The notes under the pieces were generated by a model, which worked only from the letters and a program-made list of their open reading frames with translations, had not been told where the DNA came from and made no database searches. A stretch of 29,499 nt of DNA from the IMG/VR virus record IMGVR_UViG_3300020391_000014, positions 1 to 29,499 of that record; one strand, written 5' to 3'. Made by a program: the position numbers and the translations under genes. Of the stretch, positions 7,163 to 13,048 are shown in pieces. The DNA comes from a virus. Positions within the stretch are counted from its first letter, which is position 1. Each line of letters begins with the position of its first letter.

Positions 7163-7672
7163 ATGAGTACATTATTTGTAAATAATTTAAAAAATGCAGC
7201 TGGTAACGGTATACCTTATACAACTGGTGCAGTATTACAAGTTAAAAATGCTATATTAACTACTCACTTTGAATTTACAAATACAAGCTTTGTTGATATT
7301 ACTGGTTTAACAGTAAATATAACTCCTAATTCTAGCAATAGTAAAATGTTAGTAACAGCTCATCTTGGTGCAGTTTCTGGAGGAGGAGCACATGCACAAA
7401 TGTTTGGATTCGTTAGAGATAGTACAGTAATAGGACAATCTACATCATCTGCAACTACGCTTGCATCATTTGGTCAATATTATGGTAATAACACTCAATA
7501 TTTTGCACCTATGTCTGGTCAAGTATTAGATGAACCAAATACAACAAGTCAAATAACTTATAAATTGCAAGGTAAAACTTCTGGAAGCACTACTTATATA
7601 AATAGGTGGGCATCAAATAACAGTCAATTTGGATTTAGTTCAAGCATTACAGTTATGGAAATAGGTGGATAA
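7163..7672 (+). CDS. Fibre-like virion protein, LMEI type (closes cassette 2)
   Basis: A 169-residue protein with a reduced N-terminal module (MSTLFVNNLKNAAGNG) followed by the LMEI-type domain: FVDITGLTVNITPNSSNSKMLVTAHL (about 43-68), LDEPNTTSQITYKLQGKT, and a terminal SSITVMEIGG. The segment NTTS-x-x-TYK-x-Q is shared with the protein at 2272-2892 (NTTSAVTYKVQGM), which supports close paralogy. AAGGAAAA at 7151-7158 is the SD. The stop overlaps the start of gene 16 (TAATG), so fibre and terminase translation are coupled here, which is unusual for T4-like phages. Confidence 0.7.
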   Translation: MSTLFVNNLKNAAGNGIPYTTGAVLQVKNAILTTHFEFTNTSFVDITGLTVNITPNSSNSKMLVTAHLGAVSGGGAHAQMFGFVRDSTVIGQSTSSATTLASFGQYYGNNTQYFAPMSGQVLDEPNTTSQITYKLQGKTSGSTTYINRWASNNSQFGFSSSITVMEIGG

Positions 7673-8070
7673 TGGTTAAAAGTTCTGTAGATGTTTTAGA
7701 TAATGTTCTAGGTATCACAGATGTTGTGGAAACAAGCACATCTACAGTAACATTACCAAATGTAAAAGTACCAGAAGAAGTTGACAATGATTATAAGTAT
7801 CAGAGAGAAAACTTCTATCGTTTAGTAGAAAGAGGACAAGATGCAATAGATGGAATATTAGAACTTGCAAAAGAAAGTGAACACCCTCGTTCATATGAAG
7901 TTGCTGGTAATCTAATTAAACAAGTTGCAGACGTTACAGAAAAGTTAGGTGATTTACAAGTCAAGATGCAGAAATTAAAAGAAGTTCCAAATAACGCACC
8001 GAAGAATGTAACTAACGCATTATTTGTTGGTTCAACTTCAGAACTTCAAAAAATGTTAAAAGGAAAGTAA
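7672..8070 (+). CDS. gp16: Terminase small subunit gp16
   Basis: A 132-residue protein with a disordered N-terminus, then NDYKYQRENFYRLVERGQDAIDGILELAKESEHPRSYEVAGNLIKQVADVTEKL (residues about 38-91), which is the central helical hairpin diagnostic of T4-like gp16. A basic tail (NAPKNVTNALFVGSTSELQKMLKGK) follows. gp16 forms a ring that regulates the packaging motor gp17 and recognises DNA for packaging. T4 gp16 is 164 residues. In T4 it overlaps gene 17, but here it is separated from gene 17 by five fibre-like genes (cassette 3) and from gene 15 by cassette 2. Confidence 0.88.
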   Translation: MVKSSVDVLDNVLGITDVVETSTSTVTLPNVKVPEEVDNDYKYQRENFYRLVERGQDAIDGILELAKESEHPRSYEVAGNLIKQVADVTEKLGDLQVKMQKLKEVPNNAPKNVTNALFVGSTSELQKMLKGK

Positions 8071-8071
8071 T

Positions 8072-8398
8072 ATGTCTACATTAACACAAGTTGGAAATAC
8101 TTCAATTGAAGGTAACACAACGACACTTGCAGCTGGAGATATAGACCCCTCTAATGATACACTTATAGTTTTTGATACATCTACTTCATCATTAAAAAGA
8201 GTTAGTTCTAGTGCTTTAGGTGGTGGGTCTTTCAAAGGTGATGCTGGGGGTGGATTAAAAGATATATTCAGAGTCCATGAAGCACAACTAGATACTAATT
8301 TAACTTTTGATGCTAATACTAACTCACTTGCAGCTGGGCCATTGACAATTGCAAGTGGTGTAACATTAACAATTAACGGAAGTGTAACAATCGTATGA
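8072..8398 (+). CDS. Short fibre-cassette protein, AGPLT family (opens cassette 3)
   Basis: A 108-residue protein whose C-terminal half (KDIFRVHEAQLDTNLTFDANTN, then LAAGPLTIASGVTLTI and a terminal SVTIV) matches 690-1064 and 5666-5974. Its N-terminal half is different: it lacks the DGTIAAADLA-type repeats and instead begins MSTLTQVGNTSIEGNTTTLAAGDIDPSNDTLIVFD. It thus shows domain exchange within this short family. SD AAAGGAAA lies at the end of gene 16. The stop overlaps the next ATG by 4 nt. Confidence 0.7.
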   Translation: MSTLTQVGNTSIEGNTTTLAAGDIDPSNDTLIVFDTSTSSLKRVSSSALGGGSFKGDAGGGLKDIFRVHEAQLDTNLTFDANTNSLAAGPLTIASGVTLTINGSVTIV

Positions 8399-9069
8399 GT
8401 ACAATCAAAGTAGATACAATTACAGCAAGAGCTGGTTCTGGAACAGTTTCATTAACGTCTGGTAATAATCTTTCAGTTGCTGGTACTTCAACATTTACTG
8501 GAGCTGCAACTTTTGGTGAGATAAGACCTAATAACATTGCAAGTACAAGTGGTACAAACGCAATATCTATTTCTAGTGGTGGTGTAGTTACTCTTTCACA
8601 ATCTTCACAAAGAGCTCAATCATTTAGGTTAAGTCAAAATGTAAGTGGTGGAAATAATTTACAAGAATTTACACCATTTGAAGAAACAGACACAGACTAT
8701 ACAAGAGTGGGAAGTGCTAATTGGACATTTAATGGAGGTTTTTTTACTGTCGCACAAACTGGCACATATTTATGTTATTATCATTGTTCAATACTTGCTG
8801 GTGGTGGTGGCGATGAATTTGATTTAGGTGTGCAGATAAGTACAAATGGTGGTGCCTCTTATAATACTAGAGCAAGAACTTTTGGATTTGAAAATGGTCA
8901 AAAAAATAGTGCAAGTAATCAATTTATTTTTACTGTTTCAGCTACAAGTGGATTCAGATTGAGAATGATTGCAGGCGAAGTAAATACTATTGCGACTGCA
9001 ACTACAATATTAGGTAATACGAGCATGACTGAAACTGGAATAATGTTTGTAAAGCTAGGAGTGATTTGA
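8395..9069 (+). CDS. Fibre-like virion protein with C1q/TNF-like C-terminal domain
   Basis: A 224-residue protein. Residues 1-70 contain the recurring N-terminal module (MSTIKVDTITARAGSGTVSL) plus beta-repeat segments (GNNLSVAGTSTFTGAA, SGTNAISISSGGVVTLS). Residues about 75-224 look like a C1q/TNF-type jelly roll: W-x-F-x-GGFFTVAQTGTYLCYYHCSI is the typical F-x-V-x-x-x-G-x-Y-x-x-x core, and the end is ETGIMFVKLGVI. C1q-like domains trimerise and bind surface ligands, which would suit a receptor-contact tip. That is an inference from pattern only. The DNA at 8461-8501 is almost identical to 9138-9178 in the next gene. Confidence 0.68.
   Translation: MSTIKVDTITARAGSGTVSLTSGNNLSVAGTSTFTGAATFGEIRPNNIASTSGTNAISISSGGVVTLSQSSQRAQSFRLSQNVSGGNNLQEFTPFEETDTDYTRVGSANWTFNGGFFTVAQTGTYLCYYHCSILAGGGGDEFDLGVQISTNGGASYNTRARTFGFENGQKNSASNQFIFTVSATSGFRLRMIAGEVNTIATATTILGNTSMTETGIMFVKLGVI
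8461..8501 (+). repeat. Direct repeat A, copy 1 (N-terminal fibre module)
   Basis: These 41 nt match 9138-9178 with two differences. They encode GNNLSVAGTS-x-FTG in the N-terminal modules of two adjacent fibre-like genes whose C-terminal domains are unrelated (C1q-like against LYGIK-type). Confidence 0.8.
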
Positions 9070-9809
9070 TGTCATCAAAAATTAAAGTAGACTCAATTGA
9101 AACTGTATCTGGAAGTGGTACAATATCCATACCAACTGGTAATAATCTTTCAGTTGCTGGAACTTCATCATTTACTGGTGCGTTAACTGCTGCAGATATT
9201 AGAGCTACTGCAATAAAAAGTTCAACTGGTAATACTGCAACTACAATCGCAAATGACGGCACAGTAACTTTTGCAAGTCCTCCAACTGGTGCTGGGTCTA
9301 TGATTAAATTATTAGATGCGACAATATCTAGTTCAGTAGCAAATTATGATATTACATCTACACATATAAATTCTACATATGATGATTATTTACTTATAAC
9401 CAATTTAGCTCCAGCAGCAGATAATAATAACCTTTTAATGAGAATATTTATTGGTGGTGGACTTAGAACTGATAGTATATATGCTTATGAAGTTGCAAGA
9501 ACCAGTAGTAGTTCTTACAATGAATCAAATGCAGAAAGTTATTTTAGACTACAACTTAGTGGTGTTGGAAATGCAACAGGCGAAAATATACTAGTCAAAA
9601 TTCATTTACATAATATAAACTCTTCAAATTTTGCTTTTAATTATACTGGTATGACAAATATATTTAATACAAATGGTACACATAATGGTCACTCCGTAAC
9701 TGGTTCTTTACTTGTTACAAAGGTAAGTGATGTTGTAAATGGATTAAGATTTTATTTTAATGGTGGTAATATAGCTAGTGGAACTGTTAAATTATATGGA
9801 ATTAAATAA
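9069..9809 (+). CDS. Fibre-like virion protein, LYGIK-type C-terminal domain
   Basis: The ATG at 9069 is preferred to the TTG at 9066, because it forms the usual 1-nt overlap (TGATG) with the gene before, giving 246 residues. Residues 1-75 hold the N-terminal module (MSSKIKVDSIETVSGSGTISI), a segment shared with the previous gene (GNNLSVAGTSSFTGA) and one shared with the following gene (DIRATAIKSSTGNTATTIANDG). From MIKLLDATISSS (about 78) to GGNIASGTVKLYGIK it is the closest paralogue of the protein at 1606-2262. It is probably an appendage or adhesin protein. The protein reads as a mosaic: one N-terminal block is shared with the left neighbour, another with the right neighbour, and the head with cassette 1. 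Confidence 0.7.
   Translation: MSSKIKVDSIETVSGSGTISIPTGNNLSVAGTSSFTGALTAADIRATAIKSSTGNTATTIANDGTVTFASPPTGAGSMIKLLDATISSSVANYDITSTHINSTYDDYLLITNLAPAADNNNLLMRIFIGGGLRTDSIYAYEVARTSSSSYNESNAESYFRLQLSGVGNATGENILVKIHLHNINSSNFAFNYTGMTNIFNTNGTHNGHSVTGSLLVTKVSDVVNGLRFYFNGGNIASGTVKLYGIK
9138..9178 (+). repeat. Direct repeat A, copy 2
   Basis: Partner of 8461-8501 (39 of 41 nt identical), in the N-terminal module of the LYGIK-type gene. Confidence 0.8.
9195..9254 (+). repeat. Direct repeat B, copy 1
   Basis: These 60 nt, coding for DIRATAIKSSTGNTATTIAN, match 9951-10010 at 52 of 60 positions, including an uninterrupted 25-nt identity centred on AAAAGTTCAACTGG. The two copies sit at the same place in the N-terminal regions of neighbouring genes with unrelated C-terminal domains. 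Confidence 0.78.
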
Positions 9810-9818
9810 GGAAATTAA

Positions 9819-10475
9819 ATGAGTCAAATAACAGTAACAAATATTCAAGGTCAAACTTCTGGTGGTAATGCAAACAAAGTTATTATAACATCTGGTCATA
9901 CATTAGAGGTAACAAGTAACTCTACGATAGGTGGTTCACTTACTGCACCAGATATTAGAGCTACAACTATTAAAAGTTCAACTGGTAATACTGCAATAAC
10001 AGTTGCAAATAATGGTAATATTACTACTAATAATATAGTTACACCAAAAACTACAAGTTTTGTATTTGTATATGCACAAGGTTCAAATGGTTATAACACA
10101 GTTGCTACTGATTCATATTTACCTTTAAATGCTATATATCAAAGCAAAGGTACTGGGTCATCTAATTATAATACTTCAACATATAAGTATACAGCACCAG
10201 TTAATGGAATTTATTTTATTTCTTTAGCTGGAATAACTAACTCAACAAGTACATCTGGTCATTTTGATTTGGATATTAATGGCACAAAACAATATGTTTT
10301 AACATGGACTGATGGTAGAGATTATCATAGTTCAGTACATCAATATTTAAATGCTGGAGAAGTTGTTGGATTTAAAAGTGCTAATACTTCTGGTTATTAT
10401 AGACATAGTGATAGTTTACCAAGTGCCTCACATTATACTTATGGTATTTTTAATTTAATTCAGGAGCTAGTATAA
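9819..10475 (+). CDS. Fibre-like virion protein with C1q-like C-terminal domain
   Basis: A 218-residue protein. Residues 1-75 hold the N-terminal module MSQITVTNIQGQTSGGNANKVII, then linker segments including DIRATTIKSSTGNTAITVANNG, shared with the gene before. Residues about 79-218 look like a second C1q/TNF-like domain: TYKYTAPVNGIYFISLAGIT is the F-x-AP-x-x-G-x-YF core, HFDLDINGTK is a central strand and YLNAGEVVGFKS is the L-x-x-GD-x-V strand of the fold. It is probably a trimeric appendage tip. AAGGAAA at 9808-9814 is the SD. Confidence 0.68.
   Translation: MSQITVTNIQGQTSGGNANKVIITSGHTLEVTSNSTIGGSLTAPDIRATTIKSSTGNTAITVANNGNITTNNIVTPKTTSFVFVYAQGSNGYNTVATDSYLPLNAIYQSKGTGSSNYNTSTYKYTAPVNGIYFISLAGITNSTSTSGHFDLDINGTKQYVLTWTDGRDYHSSVHQYLNAGEVVGFKSANTSGYYRHSDSLPSASHYTYGIFNLIQELV
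9951..10010 (+). repeat. Direct repeat B, copy 2
   Basis: Partner of 9195-9254 (52 of 60 nt identical), in the N-terminal region of the second C1q-like gene. Confidence 0.78.
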
Positions 10476-10476
10476 C

Positions 10477-10989
10477 ATGGCATTAACAAAATTAAATGCT
10501 GCAGCTTTACCAGCTGGTAGTGTAATACAAACAATATCAAGTGAATTTAATACTCCAAGTTCATTTAGTTCAACTACAACTTCAAATACTTCTACAGATG
10601 TTATGTCTGCTACAATTACACCAAAGTTTTCTTCAAGTAAAATTTTAGTTAAAGTAAAAGTTACTGCTGGTGCTGCTGGTGTTAACTATGAATTTTCTTG
10701 TGGAGTAAAAAGAGGCTCTACTAGAATTGGCGGCAATACTGACCCCACTGATTTATTTTTAGGTAATAATATTGGTGCTTCTGGTCATCCAGCTGGTGAA
10801 GGGCCAACAACTGTATACTTTGAAACTTTAGATTCTCCAGCGACAACTAGTGCAACAACCTATACTAGTTATATTTATGGTGGTGAATCTTCTACTTATT
10901 ATATTAATCGAGGAAATTCTACAAATAATACAAGACTTTGGGCTAACTCTGGTAATTCTACAATTACATTAATGGAGATTAAGGTTTAA
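10477..10989 (+). CDS. Fibre-like virion protein, LMEI type (closes cassette 3)
   Basis: A 170-residue protein. Its N-terminus (MALTKLNAAALPAGSVIQTI) lacks the usual MSTL module. The LMEI-type domain follows: SATITPKFSSSKILVKVKVTAG (about 44-65), a SPATTSATTYTSYI segment and a terminal STITLMEIKV. It is the fourth member of the family with 1061-1609, 2272-2892 and 7163-7672. AGGAGCT lies just before the previous stop and serves as SD. It ends 6 nt before gene 17. Confidence 0.7.
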   Translation: MALTKLNAAALPAGSVIQTISSEFNTPSSFSSTTTSNTSTDVMSATITPKFSSSKILVKVKVTAGAAGVNYEFSCGVKRGSTRIGGNTDPTDLFLGNNIGASGHPAGEGPTTVYFETLDSPATTSATTYTSYIYGGESSTYYINRGNSTNNTRLWANSGNSTITLMEIKV

Positions 10990-10995
10990 TCAGAA

Positions 10996-12642
10996 ATGTC
11001 AGATATAAACCACTATCTTGGAAATCCTCTACTTAAAAAAGCAAATGTTCAAGTAGAATGGACACAAGAACAAATTCTAGAATATAAAAAGTGTATGGAT
11101 GACCCTCTGTACTTTTGTAAGACATACATAAAGATTGTTAGTCTTGATGAGGGTCTTGTTCCTTTTGATGTATATCCATTTCAAAAAGAAATGTTAGGAA
11201 CAATTCATAATAATCGTTTTACTATTTGTAAACTCCCCAGACAATCTGGTAAGACAACTACAATTATATCTTATATACTTCACTATGTTCTATTCAACGA
11301 ACAGATGAGAGTAGCGATACTTGCAAACAAAGCTGCGACTGCAAGAGATATTCTTTCACGACTTCAACTTGCATATGAAAATCTACCAAAGTGGATGCAA
11401 CAAGGAGTTATGTCTTGGAATAAAGGTTCTCTGGATTTAGAGAATGGTTCTCGTATCGTTGCATCTTCTACATCTTCAAGTGCAGTTCGTGGTGGTTCAT
11501 ACAATATGATATTCTTGGATGAGTTTGCTTTCGTACCTCACAATGTTGCAGAGGATTTTTTTAGTTCTGTGTATCCTACAATTTCTTCTGGACAAAGTAC
11601 AAAAGTTGTGATAGTATCAACACCAAATGGTATGAATCTTTTTTACAAACTTTGGTCTGATGCAGAGAGTGGTAAAAATTCTTATCAACCTATTGAAGTA
11701 CATTGGAGTGAAGTGCCTGGCCGTGATGAAAAATGGAAAACAGAAACTATTGCAAACACTTCTCAAGAACAATTTAATCGTGAATTTGAATGTGAGTTTT
11801 TAGGTTCTATCAATACTCTTATACATCCAACTAAAATTAAATCTATGGTTTTTGAAGAACCTATACAACGAAATGCTGGTTTAGAATTGTATAAGAAACC
11901 AGAAAAAGGTAGAACATACTCATTGATTGCTGATGTCGCAAGAGGAACGGAACAAGACTACTCTGCATTTTTAGTTTTTGATGTATCTGAACTCCCATAT
12001 CGTATTGTTGCAAAATATCGCAACAACGAAATTAAACCTTTACTATTTCCAAATATCATTCATGACGTTGCAAAGGCATACAATAACGCATATGTAATGA
12101 TTGAGGTGAATGATATTGGAGAACAAGTTGCAACTGCAATGCAATATGATTTAGAATATGATAACTTAATAATGGCATCTATGCGTGGTAGAGCTGGTCA
12201 AATATTAGGAACTGGATTTTCTGGTGGTAAAGTACAATTAGGTGTAAGAACAACTAAAGCAGTAAAAATGTTAGGATGTTCAAATCTAAAACAATTGATT
12301 GAAACAGATAAACTAATTATAAATGATTATGATACTATAACAGAGTTTTCTACTTTTGTCAAACATGGACAATCATTTCAAGCAGAAGAAGGACACACAG
12401 ATGACCTTGCAATGTGTTGTGTATTGTTTGGGTGGATGACTAATCAAACTTACTTCAAAGAATTGACTAATGTAGATATACGAGAAAGAATGTTTTTAGA
12501 ACAACAACAACAATTAGAACAAGATATGGCTCCTTTTGGTTTTGTTGATGATGGTATTAATGACCCTATGGGAGAAACGGTAATTGATGAATACGGACAA
12601 AAATGGAGTCCAGTAGTAAGAAACTATGATAGCAGTTGGTAA
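10996..12642 (+). CDS. gp17: Terminase large subunit gp17 (packaging ATPase and nuclease)
   Basis: A 548-residue protein (T4 gp17 has 610). The ATPase domain shows Walker A PRQSGKTT (81-88), Walker B MIFLDE (171-176) and coupling motif VSTPNG (207-212). The C-terminal RNase H-like nuclease domain shows IADVARG with Asp313, VMIE with Glu370 and GHTDDLA with Asp469/470 as likely metal-binding acids. gp17 pumps DNA into the prohead through portal gp20 and cuts the concatemer. All catalytic landmarks are present, so it should be active. The C-terminus is Gln-rich (about 506-514). The gene follows fibre cassette 3 with no promoter of its own visible, and converges with the minus-strand gene, leaving only 4 nt between the two stops. 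Confidence 0.96.
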   Translation: MSDINHYLGNPLLKKANVQVEWTQEQILEYKKCMDDPLYFCKTYIKIVSLDEGLVPFDVYPFQKEMLGTIHNNRFTICKLPRQSGKTTTIISYILHYVLFNEQMRVAILANKAATARDILSRLQLAYENLPKWMQQGVMSWNKGSLDLENGSRIVASSTSSSAVRGGSYNMIFLDEFAFVPHNVAEDFFSSVYPTISSGQSTKVVIVSTPNGMNLFYKLWSDAESGKNSYQPIEVHWSEVPGRDEKWKTETIANTSQEQFNREFECEFLGSINTLIHPTKIKSMVFEEPIQRNAGLELYKKPEKGRTYSLIADVARGTEQDYSAFLVFDVSELPYRIVAKYRNNEIKPLLFPNIIHDVAKAYNNAYVMIEVNDIGEQVATAMQYDLEYDNLIMASMRGRAGQILGTGFSGGKVQLGVRTTKAVKMLGCSNLKQLIETDKLIINDYDTITEFSTFVKHGQSFQAEEGHTDDLAMCCVLFGWMTNQTYFKELTNVDIRERMFLEQQQQLEQDMAPFGFVDDGINDPMGETVIDEYGQKWSPVVRNYDSSW

Positions 12643-12646
12643 AATA

Positions 12647-12943
12647 CTACATAATATCAATTATATCATTTTCATATTTAATGAAACAATTTGAACAAAC
12701 AATTTTAGATTTATCTATTAAGTAAACTATTTCTTGTCTTGATTTTTTATTAAGACCTTTTCTTTTTGAGATACTTCTAATCTGTTTATCGTGAGGATAA
12801 AACTTTAAACACATAGTTTCACTTTCATTACATAAACAACAAGACTTGTTTGCAAGATATTCATGCACCCATCTCATTCTTTTTATGTAATGTCTTTTAG
12901 AAACTTCTTTGATTGTGTCTTTATATTTTGTATAAAAATCCAT
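12647..12943 (-). CDS. Small Cys-rich HNH-like protein, probably catalytically degenerate
   Basis: This 98-residue protein is the only well-supported minus-strand gene. It has a basic helical N-terminus (about 1-30), Cys35-x2-Cys38, a central LKFYPHDKQIRSISKRKG segment (46-63), a helix, and Cys83-x2-Cys86. Spacing and surroundings follow the compact HNH nuclease layout (CxxC, then LDFHH-x-DP-x-x-K, then a helix with KC-x-x-LCANCH-x-x-H). However, the paired histidines are replaced by Tyr-Pro, with a His one position later, and the CNCH histidine is Phe. The zinc scaffold is kept while the usual catalytic His residues are not, so a DNA-binding or regulatory role is as likely as cleavage. A perfect late box lies 5 nt upstream of the ATG and no SD is seen. 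Confidence 0.72.
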   Translation of the reverse strand: MDFYTKYKDTIKEVSKRHYIKRMRWVHEYLANKSCCLCNESETMCLKFYPHDKQIRSISKRKGLNKKSRQEIVYLIDKSKIVCSNCFIKYENDIIDIM

Positions 12944-12948
12944 GTATG

Positions 12949-12956
12949 TATTTATA
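12949..12956 (-). promoter_or_regulatory. T4-type late promoter, perfect TATAAATA on the minus strand
   Basis: The minus strand reads TATAAATA, then CATAC, then ATG (12943-12941). With the T4 rule of initiation about 6 nt past the box, +1 would coincide with the A of the ATG. It is divergent from the box at 12999-13006 that serves gene 18. Confidence 0.65.
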
Positions 12957-12998
12957 AACTCAAGTGCATATAAAAAACGATTTGTAAAACATTATTTT

Positions 12999-13006
12999 AC
13001 TAAATA
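12999..13006 (+). promoter_or_regulatory. T4-type late promoter variant (ACTAAATA) for gene 18
   Basis: ACTAAATA lies 42 nt before the gene 18 ATG. The predicted leader of about 37 nt contains a strong SD, AAGGAG (13036-13041), 7 nt before the start. Same box variant as at 15585 and 21476. Confidence 0.62.
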
Positions 13007-13048
13007 TAATCAAAGAATAGAATTTGACAAAGAACAAGGAGAAAACAT

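Noticed and set aside
1-10989. Diversity-generating retroelement acting on the fibre genes
   Set aside because: Repeats suggested this at first, but no reverse transcriptase, template repeat or adenine-biased variable repeat was found. The pattern fits homologous recombination.
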